Positions 1 through 6,451 are shown, counted from the first letter of the stretch. The stretch: DNA of 6,831 nt from Oscillospiraceae bacterium (GCA_028694405.1 JAQUTM010000122.1:1-6831); one strand, 5' to 3'. Program-made: numbers and translations. The notes: generated by a model not told the origin, from the sequence alone.

Positions 1-605
1 TAAGCACATTGCCACAATAAAAAGTTAGAAATGCGTTTTTCCCCGCTGGGGCGTAAAATAAAATCAGGCTCTTTTTGTCCGGCCGTATACAAATTTTCTG
101 TTATCATCTCTTCTGTAATTGCTGTAGGAGCAAGCTGTCCGGCTTGCACCTTCTCTGCCAGCTTTTGTACTGCTTGTACAATTTCAGCGCGCCCGCCGTA
201 GTTTACGGCTATATTAAGTGTCATGCCTGTTTTATGTTTGGTACCCTCTTCTATCTCGTTCATCATATCTACAAGGTCAGGCTTTAGAGGCGTTCTGTCC
301 CCTAAAAACACAACACGATTATTTTCTTTTTTATAGTCAAACGCTTTTATTAAATAATCTTTAAATAAGCGCATAATACTCTCTACTTCATTTTCCGGTC
401 TCCGCCAATTTTCAGTAGAAAACGCATAATAAGTAACACTTTGCACGCCTAATTCATTGCAATAGCGCGTTATATCTTGAAACACTTCGGCACCGCGTTT
501 ATGCCCCATTGTGCGTGGTAACCCTCTTTTTTTTGCCCAACGGCCGTTTCCGTCCATTATAATACCAATGTGCAAACCTTTGGCAAGCTCGTTTATTTCT
601 GCCAT
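1..605 (-). CDS. uppS: Isoprenyl transferase (undecaprenyl diphosphate synthase), 3' end cut by window edge
   Basis: Cis-prenyltransferase that condenses farnesyl diphosphate with isopentenyl diphosphate units to make undecaprenyl diphosphate, the lipid carrier for peptidoglycan and other wall polymers; it acts at the cytoplasmic face of the membrane. I translated 201 codons from the ATG at 605. The P-loop-like signature IIMDGNGRWAKKRG is at residues 15-28, with the metal/diphosphate-binding Asp at 18. GHKRG follows at 34-38, YAFSTENWRRP at 60-70, LNIAVNYGGR at 130-139, and the C-terminal diphosphate-binding motif RPSGEKRISNFLLWQ at 185-199. Family members are about 230-250 residues, so roughly 30-50 C-terminal residues lie left of position 1. 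The start is supported by AAGGCGG about 10 nt upstream. It lies 65 nt after frr, with a hairpin in the gap, and is probably co-transcribed with frr and pyrH. The order pyrH-frr-uppS is conserved in Firmicutes and is usually followed by cdsA, which would lie off the window. Confidence 0.96.
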   Translation of the reverse strand, partial: MAEINELAKGLHIGIIMDGNGRWAKKRGLPRTMGHKRGAEVFQDITRYCNELGVQSVTYYAFSTENWRRPENEVESIMRLFKDYLIKAFDYKKENNRVVFLGDRTPLKPDLVDMMNEIEEGTKHKTGMTLNIAVNYGGRAEIVQAVQKLAEKVQAGQLAPTAITEEMITENLYTAGQKEPDFILRPSGEKRISNFLLWQCA

Positions 606-635
606 TATTTTAATACCGCCTTTTTCTAAAACAGT

Positions 636-658
636 GCCGCATGTAGAATACATGCGGC
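636..658 (-). terminator. Perfect inverted repeat between frr and uppS; hairpin, possible attenuator or processing site
   Basis: The arms GCCGCATGTA (636-645) and TACATGCGGC (649-658) are exactly complementary around a 3-nt loop, giving a 10-bp stem that begins 12 nt after the frr stop. In the transcribed (minus) direction the stem is followed by ACTGTTTTAG, so the U-run is only four long and displaced by four bases. That is weak for an intrinsic terminator, and uppS has to be expressed downstream. I therefore read it as a partial terminator/attenuator or an mRNA-stability element. The hairpin is directly visible; its function is inferred. Confidence 0.5.
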
Positions 659-670
659 ATCTTTAAAAGT

Positions 671-1225
671 TTACAGCTCCATAACTTCTTTTTCTTTTGC
701 TGCACAAGTTGCATCAATCTCTTTTGTAAACTTATCCGTAAGCTTTTGAATCGCCTCTTCTAAGCCTTTCAAGTCGTCCTCAGTAATCTCGCTGTTTTTC
801 TTTTGCGTTTTAAATTTGTCAATGGCGTCACGTCTGATATTGCGCACGGCAATTTTTGTTTCTTCGCCTATTTTACTTACCTCTTTGCAAAGCTCTCTAC
901 GTCTGTCCTCAGTGGGCGCAGGAAAAACCAAACGCATAATACGGCCGTCATTAGTGGGGTTAATGCCGATATCACTGGTTAAAATTGCTTTTTCAATTTT
1001 ACTTAGCATATTGGCTTCCCAAGGCTGAATGGTTAAAATACGTGCCTCTGTAACCGCAATAGCGGCAAGCTGGTTAATGGGGGTGGGTGTGCCGTAATAA
1101 TCTACTGTAACATGATCTATAACGGCGGGATTTGCACGACCTGCACGAATAGTGGCAAGCTCTTTCACAAGATGGGCAACCGCACCTGTCATTTTTTCTT
1201 CATAGGGTTTTGTTTGTGCACTCAT
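671..1225 (-). CDS. frr: Ribosome recycling factor
   Basis: Ribosome recycling factor (RRF) works with EF-G to split the post-termination ribosome so its subunits can be reused; it is cytoplasmic and essential in most bacteria. The 184-residue product matches the usual length of about 185. Domain I (three-helix bundle) includes the ATIRAGRANPAV segment at 25-36 with its conserved Arg residues. Domain II is marked by YYGTPTPINQLA at 43-54. The hinge and return strand carry SDIGINPTNDGRIMRL at 84-99, and the last long helix has EDRRRELCKEV at 106-116 and VRNIRRDAID at 127-136. The ATG at 1225 has GGAGAGA ending about 5 nt upstream, a good ribosome binding site. It lies 52 nt after pyrH with no evident promoter in the gap, so it should be in the pyrH operon. 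Nothing looks degraded. Confidence 0.98.
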   Translation of the reverse strand: MSAQTKPYEEKMTGAVAHLVKELATIRAGRANPAVIDHVTVDYYGTPTPINQLAAIAVTEARILTIQPWEANMLSKIEKAILTSDIGINPTNDGRIMRLVFPAPTEDRRRELCKEVSKIGEETKIAVRNIRRDAIDKFKTQKKNSEITEDDLKGLEEAIQKLTDKFTKEIDATCAAKEKEVMEL

Positions 1226-1277
1226 TATTCTCTCTCCATTTCTATCACTTGTTAAGTTTGTTAATGCAATATAGGGT

Positions 1278-1997
1278 TTATTCTGTTACTAACGTTCCGA
1301 TATTCTCACCTGTAAGTGCTTTAACAATATTCTCAGGTTCAGAAATATCAAATACATAAATAGGCAAATTATTGTCTCGACACAAGGTTGCAGCGGTACT
1401 GTCCATAACTGCCAACTTATCGTTTAACACAGTTGTAAAGGTTAAGGTGTCGTACTTTACGGCATCATCAAACTTTTTAGGGTCTTTATTATAAACGCCG
1501 TCTACCATAGTGGCTTTAAAAATGATGTCCGCATTTATCTCAGCAGCGCGTAAAGCACTTGCCGTATCGGTAGAAAAGAAAGGATTGCCTGTACCGCAAG
1601 CCAAAATTACTACTCTCCCCTTTTGCAAGTGTCGTGTAGCGCGATTGCGAATATACGGTTCTGCTACCTGCTGCATTGTAAGCGCGGTTTGCACGCGTAC
1701 TTCAACGCCCATTTGCTCTAATGCGTCTGCTACTGCAAGAGAGTTCATAACCGTAGCCAACATACCAATCTGGTCTGCACGGGTACGCTCCATCTCGCCG
1801 CTGGAACGGCCACGCCAAAAGTTACCGCCACCTACAACAATAGCAATCTCTGCACCCAGTTCTACAGCGTTTTTAATACCTTTGCAAATATTGACAATCG
1901 TATCATAATCCAGCCCAAAGTGTTTTTCTCCTGCCAGAGCCTCTCCGCTTAATTTTAATAAAATGCGTTTGTATTTTATTTCCAAACCCAACACCAA
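1278..1997 (-). CDS. pyrH: UMP kinase (uridylate kinase); start codon uncertain, no in-frame ATG
   Basis: Phosphorylates UMP to UDP with ATP in pyrimidine nucleotide synthesis; members form hexamers in the cytoplasm and belong to the amino acid kinase fold. Motifs counted from the longest start: KRILLKLSGEALAG at 10-23 (ATP binding), IVVGGGNFWRG at 53-63, the UMP-contacting RADQIGMLATVMNSLAV at 73-89, GTGNPFFSTDTASALRA at 135-151, KATMVDGVYNKDP at 161-173 and MDSTAATLCRDNNLPI at 198-213. Up to 239 residues, which is normal. There is no in-frame ATG near the 5' end. Candidates are TTG 1997 (the outer bound given here), GTG 1994, TTG 1991 (AGG six nt upstream) and TTG 1985, which would give MEIKYKR, close to usual family N-termini. 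The nearby ATG at 2005 is out of frame. A sigma-A-like promoter precedes it. The rpsB-tsf genes often found upstream are absent; a germination operon ends there instead. Confidence 0.96.
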   Translation of the reverse strand: MVLGLEIKYKRILLKLSGEALAGEKHFGLDYDTIVNICKGIKNAVELGAEIAIVVGGGNFWRGRSSGEMERTRADQIGMLATVMNSLAVADALEQMGVEVRVQTALTMQQVAEPYIRNRATRHLQKGRVVILACGTGNPFFSTDTASALRAAEINADIIFKATMVDGVYNKDPKKFDDAVKYDTLTFTTVLNDKLAVMDSTAATLCRDNNLPIYVFDISEPENIVKALTGENIGTLVTE

Positions 1998-2054
1998 CCT
2001 AACATTTTTTGTAAGAAGTCCCCCTACAGGTTACCCCATAATTTACTACAATAC

Positions 2055-2083
2055 ATTTTACAATAAAACAGCTTTAAAGTAAA
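2055..2083 (-). promoter_or_regulatory. Predicted sigma-A promoter of the pyrH-frr-uppS operon
   Basis: Read on the minus strand, the -35 box is TTTACT (2083-2078, four of six matches to TTGACA) and the -10 box is TAAAAT (2060-2055, five of six matches to TATAAT), separated by exactly 17 nt. Transcription would start near 2048 and leave a leader of roughly 50 nt before the pyrH coding region. The site lies directly after the terminator palindrome of the germination operon, which fits an independent promoter for the housekeeping genes. No riboswitch-like structure is evident in the leader. Confidence 0.6.
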
Positions 2084-2096
2084 CCATAAAAGCGCA

Positions 2097-2124
2097 AAAT
2101 GACGCAAAAGCTTTTGCGTCATTT
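2097..2124 (-). terminator. 28-bp perfect palindrome, likely terminator of the gerAA-gerAB-gerAC operon
   Basis: The sequence from 2097 to 2110 (AAATGACGCAAAAG) is exactly complementary to 2111-2124, with AAGCTT at the centre. It begins 10 nt after the gerAC stop. In minus-strand RNA the stem contains a GACGC/GCGTC core, and its 3' side runs into TCATTTTGCGCTTTT, so U-rich sequence begins inside the stem and resumes after GCGC. That is an acceptable but not ideal intrinsic terminator. On the plus strand the downstream side lacks a clean T-run, and no plus-strand gene ends here. The symmetry would also suit a DNA-binding site, but position favours termination. Confidence 0.65.
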
Positions 2125-2134
2125 CAATCAATCT

Positions 2135-3214
2135 TTATAATCCAAAATTAAGATTAAACAAAACTTGGATATTATCAGAGGTATACAGCTTGCCCAGCCG
2201 CTCCATTTCTTTGCTTTTTTCAAGGCTGTAACAGCGTATCCACCACAAATAGGAAAACCCGTCTAACCCGTTTTCATCATACACAAATTTTACTATTTCC
2301 GCTGCATCCTTTTGCATAATTTGCTTTAGTTCCTCTACCGCTTTTTTCTCGCTATCGGTAGTCGTGTTTTGCAAAGGCTGGTTTAAAACTAAATTTTCCA
2401 CGTCTCCGCAAACCTTTACCTGCAATTTCATGTTTTTGTCAACTGTGTACCGCAAAGAAATATTTTCTACATCACAATCTACAAACACGTCTTCGGGCAG
2501 TTGCTCGCTCATGTGTATTTTACGGGCTTTACCGTTTAGCACCATTGCCAAAGGAGTAAAATCCTTTGCAATGGCGCCGGAAAGCACACCTTTGTTGTAT
2601 AAAGTTAACCCTGAAATTTTTGCTTTCGCCGTTTCTTTTTCTAATGTTACTACAGGTAAAATGCCGTTAAAGGTACCTTGTGCAATATCACATTCATATA
2701 CACGCGTGGTGTAATTTATCTGTTCTGTTTTGCTGGTAAGCAAATATTCCAAGCTTTTTACCATGTCGTCTGCATTTTCTTCTACTTTTGCCACGGCTTG
2801 CTCACTCTCATCAACAATAAATATTGCCATGTTAGGCCGCAACGCTTCTTCCCTTGAAAAATATTCCAGCACAGGTGTAATATTTTGCTTTGCTAAATCT
2901 GCTCCTATTAGCAAAAGTTCGTTTTGTGCATAAAACGGCTTCCGATTTTGTTTGGTCGTTGCATCGTCTAATGCAGCATCAATGGTAACACCTATGCCCT
3001 CATAAAGCTCGGCAATTCCCTCCGCTTTTGTGGTATCGGCATTTGGTTCACAAGAGTAAATTACAATAACAGCTTGGTATGCCTCTTTTACCTTTGACAG
3101 ATATATCATTTTAACCACCGCGCGGTCACTTAGATTTATGCTTTGAGAACAACTGCACAGCGTACATAACAGCAGTGCGCATAAAAGCAGAAAAAAAGTT
3201 TTAAACTTTCGCAT
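2135..3214 (-). CDS. gerAC: Ger(x)C-family germination lipoprotein, C subunit of a GerA-type germinant receptor
   Basis: C subunit of a nutrient germinant receptor, a lipoprotein anchored on the outer face of the inner spore membrane. The 359-residue product starts with a lipoprotein signal: basic MRKFK, a hydrophobic stretch 7-19, then the lipobox LCSC with Cys22 as the predicted lipidated residue. The conserved segment FYAQNELLLIGADLAKQNI at 94-112, followed by PVLEYFSREEALRPNMAIFIV at 114-134, matches the N-terminal Ger(x)C domain. The C-terminal region (about 200-359) fits the second domain, ending in the strand IQVLFNLNFGL. The usual Trp directly after the lipid Cys (CWDxxE-type motif) is not seen; here the mature N-terminus begins CSQSINLSDRAVV. 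The ATG at 3214 lies 14 nt inside gerAB, with AAGGG nine nt upstream, so coupled translation is likely. The symbol denotes the subunit class; which B. subtilis receptor it corresponds to, and its germinant, cannot be read from sequence. Confidence 0.92.
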   Translation of the reverse strand: MRKFKTFFLLLCALLLCTLCSCSQSINLSDRAVVKMIYLSKVKEAYQAVIVIYSCEPNADTTKAEGIAELYEGIGVTIDAALDDATTKQNRKPFYAQNELLLIGADLAKQNITPVLEYFSREEALRPNMAIFIVDESEQAVAKVEENADDMVKSLEYLLTSKTEQINYTTRVYECDIAQGTFNGILPVVTLEKETAKAKISGLTLYNKGVLSGAIAKDFTPLAMVLNGKARKIHMSEQLPEDVFVDCDVENISLRYTVDKNMKLQVKVCGDVENLVLNQPLQNTTTDSEKKAVEELKQIMQKDAAEIVKFVYDENGLDGFSYLWWIRCYSLEKSKEMERLGKLYTSDNIQVLFNLNFGL

Positions 3215-4220
3215 CTTTGTTTGCCCTTACCTTTTTTATTACATATATGCTTAACACAAATATTACCGTTGCACAGCGCAGCAACGTTTTCATATTGGTA
3301 ATATGACACATATAGCAGCCAAAGCACAGGACACTTAAAGCCGCTATTAGGCCGTAAATTAATTTATCTTTATACTTTGGGGGTACATAAGGTTTTATTA
3401 AGGTTAAAGCTACCGCCACATTTGTAGTAATTTTAAAAATTGCCAACAACAGCCACACAGAAACATGTACGGCGTCTAAGCGGGTAAAAACAGATAAACT
3501 CCCAATACGCGCTAATGTATGAGCGGGTTGGCTTTGCAGCGAGGCAAAGCTGCCCAGCACCATCTCTGTAGAAACTGCTAAAACAATATAGGTGCCCAAT
3601 AGCGTTAAAATTGTTTTAGAAAAAGCCTTTGCTTTTTCCCCTTTTGCCACACGCTGCGCCACTAAAAAAATAATAATTTCTGGAGGAAAGGATAAACTGC
3701 CAAATAAAGCTTTTGCCCAGTTTTCTCTGCCTGTAAATTCAAACTGCAAATTGGTAATTTTAAACTGACTGATATTGGCTGCAATCAGCAGAAAAAATGT
3801 ACAGCAAAAAATTACCAAAACAACAAGTGACGCCCGAGCCACAGCTTCAATCCCCTGGGTAGCACCATAAGCTACAATGGCAAGTACAATCGCAATTAAA
3901 AGGACGGCAGGCATTTTTTTGTCACTTACAAACCTGTAATATCCCTCTGTCTGAATTATGGAATCCACAGCTGCAAGCAGTAAAATAGCCGCCGCAAACA
4001 GTTCCAACGCACAGCTGGTTGTGGTTTGCCATTTATCCAGTAGCTTTACAACAGGTAAACAAATCAGCAATGTAAATACGGCATCTAAAATTGCAAATAC
4101 CACCATGCTCTTTGCCGAAAGCGACGAGACAGCTTGACTGGGCTTTATAAAAACCTCTACTATCATGGCAATATAGGTAATAAATGCAACTTGTTTAACG
4201 CTAATCTTATCCGTTCTCAT
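3201..4220 (-). CDS. gerAB: GerAB-family endospore germination permease, B subunit of a germinant receptor
   Basis: Membrane subunit of the receptor, related to the APC amino acid transporter superfamily; in B. subtilis GerAB-type subunits are the ones shown to bind amino acid germinants. The 339-residue product is almost all membrane, with about ten hydrophobic segments near 9-25, 38-59, 71-88, 104-120, 130-149, 176-190, 203-226, 250-267, 286-303 and 311-328. The family-like stretch VFTRLDAVHVSVWLL (244-258) precedes the eighth segment, and the protein ends in a short basic tail (KKVRANKDAKV). It is slightly shorter than the usual 360 or so residues. The ATG at 4220 overlaps the gerAA stop as ATGA (4 nt), with GGAG about seven nt upstream inside the end of gerAA; its end overlaps gerAC by 14 nt. 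The substrate cannot be deduced from this sequence alone. Confidence 0.93.
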   Translation of the reverse strand: MRTDKISVKQVAFITYIAMIVEVFIKPSQAVSSLSAKSMVVFAILDAVFTLLICLPVVKLLDKWQTTTSCALELFAAAILLLAAVDSIIQTEGYYRFVSDKKMPAVLLIAIVLAIVAYGATQGIEAVARASLVVLVIFCCTFFLLIAANISQFKITNLQFEFTGRENWAKALFGSLSFPPEIIIFLVAQRVAKGEKAKAFSKTILTLLGTYIVLAVSTEMVLGSFASLQSQPAHTLARIGSLSVFTRLDAVHVSVWLLLAIFKITTNVAVALTLIKPYVPPKYKDKLIYGLIAALSVLCFGCYMCHITNMKTLLRCATVIFVLSIYVIKKVRANKDAKV

Positions 4221-5680
4221 TTTTCATCTCCGAATCCGGCTCCCGGCAAATCTTGAATGGTAAACCGCTTTTTAGAAAGTTTTTTCCAACTGGCTCGAAC
4301 CAACCCGTCTTTAAAGACAGAACTGTTATACGGTGTTAGCGGCGCGGTGTACGGCACGCCAAAAGATTCGATACTGCATATATTCAATATTAAGAACAGA
4401 CCAAGCGCCACAATACCGATAGGACCGATAATACCACCGGCTAAAATAAAAAGTACCCGTAAAATAATAATAGGTTCATAAAGAGAAGGTATTACATAGC
4501 TGGTAATGCTGGTTAAGGCTGCTACGACAATAATCGGCGTACCCAAAAGGCCCGCTTTAATTGCCGCATCTCCAATAATTAAGGCAGATACCAAGCTTAC
4601 TGAATGACCGATTGGCTTAGGCAGCCGCAGCCCTGCTTCTCGAACAATTTCCAGCAAAAAATTTACAAACAAGGCTTCTACAAAAAGCGGCATAGGTGTC
4701 GCCTGTTCTGCTGCGGCAACCTTGTACAGCATTTGTGCCGGAAAAAGCTCGGGCGTAAAATTTGCAATGGCTACAAAAATCCCCGGCAGCAAAATAGCAA
4801 TTAAAAAAGCTGCATATTTTAGTAAGCGTATAAAAGTTGCAAAGTACGGACGTTGTGAATAATCGTCCATGCTTTGAAAATTTTCGCTAAAAAAGGTAGG
4901 CACAATTAAGGCAAAGGGTGATCCGTTTACCATAATGGCAATTTTTCCTTCGCACAATTTGGCTGCTACTGTTTCCGGGCGTTCGGTATATCCGCCTACT
5001 GTAAACAGCGACAACGGGTGTCTGTCCAAAAAAGGCGCTAAATAGCCCGTATCAAACAGCATTTGCAGCTTTATTTTGCTTAACTGTTGTTTTACCTGTT
5101 TCAATAAGCTTTCGGGAACTGTATCCTTATGATAAAAAACAGCAACTTCTGTTTTGGTTAAAACACCGATTGTACTGGTTTCAATATATAAATGCTCGCT
5201 GCGTATCAAGCGGCGCACCAAGCTTATATTTACACGCAAAGGTTCGGTAAATCCCTCTCGTGAGCCCCTTAAGTTTCCTTCGCCGGAAGGCTCGCCTACC
5301 GAGCGATACTGCATACTTTGGGTAGATACCACAATTCCGCGCGTCAGACCCTCTATTAAAATTACACTGGTGCCGGCGGTTAAAAATTTTATTAAATTGG
5401 GGTAATCCGTGACAATATTTTGGTCTACAGGTATACTGGTACGTTTCCAAATATAAAGAAACAGCTCCTCTGCGGTTACCGGGTGCCGGCTCATATCATT
5501 TACGGCGTCCAGCATCATAATCCACAGCTTTTCCAGGCTGCTCAATCCTTCCAGCGTGCAAATACAACAGGCATGTCCCCCTATTGTAATGTCTTTCATG
5601 TAAAAATCTGCCGAGTCGCCAAAACTCTCTTTCAAGCTACGTTTTGTTTGAGCAATATTAGGCGGTAATGTTTTTTCCAT
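4217..5680 (-). CDS. gerAA: GerA-family spore germination protein, A subunit of a germinant receptor
   Basis: A subunit of the receptor; GerA-type A subunits have been shown to oligomerise into nutrient-gated ion channels in the spore inner membrane. The 487-residue product has a large soluble N-terminal region (1 to about 280) followed by about five membrane segments (roughly 285-308, 331-347, 360-379, 380-398, 404-436) and a soluble tail. Family signatures seen: YRSVGEPSGEGNLRGSREGF at 125-144, then NISLVRRLIR at 151-160; ERPETVAAKLCEGKIAIMVN at 233-252; ENFQSMDDYSQRPYFATFIR at 266-285; and LEIVREAGLRLPKPIGHSVS at 343-362. The usual RGPREGF appears as RGSREGF, and a CCIC cluster occupies 38-41. 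I chose the ATG at 5680 because GGAGGGG sits five nt upstream; a GTG at 5713 would add 11 residues and place that Shine-Dalgarno inside the gene. It is the first gene of the operon and divergent from the DUF421 gene. Confidence 0.95.
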   Translation of the reverse strand: MEKTLPPNIAQTKRSLKESFGDSADFYMKDITIGGHACCICTLEGLSSLEKLWIMMLDAVNDMSRHPVTAEELFLYIWKRTSIPVDQNIVTDYPNLIKFLTAGTSVILIEGLTRGIVVSTQSMQYRSVGEPSGEGNLRGSREGFTEPLRVNISLVRRLIRSEHLYIETSTIGVLTKTEVAVFYHKDTVPESLLKQVKQQLSKIKLQMLFDTGYLAPFLDRHPLSLFTVGGYTERPETVAAKLCEGKIAIMVNGSPFALIVPTFFSENFQSMDDYSQRPYFATFIRLLKYAAFLIAILLPGIFVAIANFTPELFPAQMLYKVAAAEQATPMPLFVEALFVNFLLEIVREAGLRLPKPIGHSVSLVSALIIGDAAIKAGLLGTPIIVVAALTSITSYVIPSLYEPIIILRVLFILAGGIIGPIGIVALGLFLILNICSIESFGVPYTAPLTPYNSSVFKDGLVRASWKKLSKKRFTIQDLPGAGFGDEK

Positions 5681-5685
5681 CTTAT

Positions 5686-5692
5686 CCCCTCC
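5686..5692 (-). promoter_or_regulatory. Shine-Dalgarno site that fixes the gerAA start
   Basis: GGAGGGG on the minus strand, five nt before the ATG at 5680. It is the strongest ribosome binding site in the window and the reason for preferring this ATG over the upstream in-frame GTG at 5713, for which I see no comparably placed site. Confidence 0.8.
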
Positions 5693-5757
5693 GGTTTTAA
5701 GTATGGCACTCACCGAATGTTTTTAGACAATTTTGCCTACACTAATGTAGAATTTTC

Positions 5758-5764
5758 AGGAGAG
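5758..5764 (+). promoter_or_regulatory. Shine-Dalgarno site that fixes the DUF421 gene start
   Basis: AGGAGAG followed by nine nt and the ATG at 5774. An in-frame ATG at 5717 would add 19 residues ahead of the first membrane segment, but it has no purine-rich site before it, and those residues do not resemble the family N-terminus. Confidence 0.8.
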
Positions 5765-5773
5765 TGTAAAAAT

Positions 5774-6451
5774 ATGATTGTTTTTATAGTTCGAACTATT
5801 TTAATTTATATCATAATTATTTTTGCTATGCGTCTTATGGGCAAAAAGCAGCTGGGAGAATTGCAGCCTTCAGAATTGGTCTCCACCATTTTAATATCCA
5901 ATTTGGCTTCTATTCCTATTGAAAGCACCGATATTCCTCTTGCAAACAGCTTACTGCCAATTTTATTGATTGTAAGCTTGGAGATTTTAACTTCAGCAAT
6001 CTGTGTACATTCGCGCGGCTTAGCTACGCTTATTTCGGGGCGGCCTAAAATCATTATTCGTGACGGTGTAGTAGACCAAAAAACTTTAAAAACCCTGCGT
6101 TTTACCATTGATGATTTATTGGAAGCACTGCGCGCAAAAGACATTTTTGATTTGGACGAAGTGTGCTTTGCCATTGTAGAAACAAACGGCACCATCAGCA
6201 TTTATAAAAACAACGCTGACAGCACTCCCACCCGCAAAGATTTAAATATACCTATGCCGCAAAACAAAAAGCCTTGTATCCCTATCATTATCCAAGGTGA
6301 AATAAACACAGATGCCCTAACCTATTGCGAAAAATCACAAAAATGGCTTGAAAAAACCTTAAAAAAAGAAAACATATCACCTAACGCTGTTTTATTGATG
6401 ACTTGTAACGATACGGAAACATATAAAATAATAAAAAAAGAGAACAGTTAA
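5774..6451 (+). CDS. yetF: DUF421 domain membrane protein, YetF family
   Basis: A 225-residue member of the DUF421/YetF family, integral membrane proteins of unsettled biochemical role that are common in spore-forming Firmicutes. Residues 1-18 (IVFIVRTILIYIIIIFAMR region) form a first membrane segment; the signature RLMGKKQLGELQPSELVSTI is at 20-39, followed by LISNLASIPIE at 40-50. Hydrophobic segments continue at about 58-79. The cytoplasmic part has SGRPKIIIRDGVVDQKTL at 88-105 and the highly typical RFTIDDLLEALRAKDIFDLD at 109-128, then EVCFAIVETNGTISIYK (129-145). A basic, more variable C-terminal extension (about 150-225) includes QGEINTDALTY, as in longer family members. The start at ATG 5774 is set by AGGAGAG. 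It is divergent from gerAA and 46 nt ahead of a DUF4363 gene, its usual partner. The symbol yetF marks the family, not proven orthology. Confidence 0.9.
   Translation: MIVFIVRTILIYIIIIFAMRLMGKKQLGELQPSELVSTILISNLASIPIESTDIPLANSLLPILLIVSLEILTSAICVHSRGLATLISGRPKIIIRDGVVDQKTLKTLRFTIDDLLEALRAKDIFDLDEVCFAIVETNGTISIYKNNADSTPTRKDLNIPMPQNKKPCIPIIIQGEINTDALTYCEKSQKWLEKTLKKENISPNAVLLMTCNDTETYKIIKKENS

Larger units (their letters stand above)
5681..5773. promoter_or_regulatory. Divergent intergenic region between gerAA (minus) and the DUF421 gene (plus)
   Basis: These 93 bases should hold both promoters. Plus strand: TAGACA (5724-5729) and TAGAAT (5748-5753) are 18 nt apart, five of six matches each to sigma-A consensus, but the predicted start (about 5760) falls on the Shine-Dalgarno sequence, so this is doubtful. 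Minus strand: a CATACTT at 5706-5700 (read from the minus strand) preceded 18 nt upstream by GTCTA faintly resembles a forespore sigma-G site, again very close to the ribosome binding site. A dyad, CTACA-CTAA-TGTAG (5737-5750), overlaps the plus -10 box and could be an operator. The region's role is clear from gene order; the individual boxes are weak. Confidence 0.4.

Noticed and set aside
75..287. Plus-strand open frame of 70 codons
   Set aside because: It lies entirely antisense to the well-supported uppS gene, has no ribosome binding site and a composition typical of a shadow frame.
1510..1908. Plus-strand open frame of 132 codons
   Set aside because: Antisense to pyrH, whose conserved motifs cover the whole stretch; no recognisable protein features of its own.
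2097..2124. The 28-bp palindrome as an operator or a site-specific recombination site
   Set aside because: Its place ten nt after the gerAC stop, with U-rich RNA following in the same direction, is better explained by transcription termination; no second copy was noticed in the window.
2364..2933. Two plus-strand open frames (2364-2714 and 2730-2933)
   Set aside because: Both are antisense to gerAC, Ser/Cys/Phe-rich in the way of reversed frames, and lack ribosome binding sites.
3136..3327. Minus-strand 63-codon frame spanning the gerAB-gerAC junction
   Set aside because: It is out of frame with both genes, which are continuous and family-consistent through this region, so it is neither a gene nor a sign of frameshift.
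5181..5450. Minus-strand 89-codon frame within gerAA
   Set aside because: An alternate frame inside a fully conserved part of gerAA; no motif, no ribosome binding site.
5680..5713. Longer gerAA start at GTG 5713
   Set aside because: The strong GGAGGGG site lies inside that extension, five nt before the ATG at 5680, so the shorter form is preferred.
5806..6201. Minus-strand 131-codon frame
   Set aside because: Antisense to the DUF421 gene, which has strong family motifs over the same bases.
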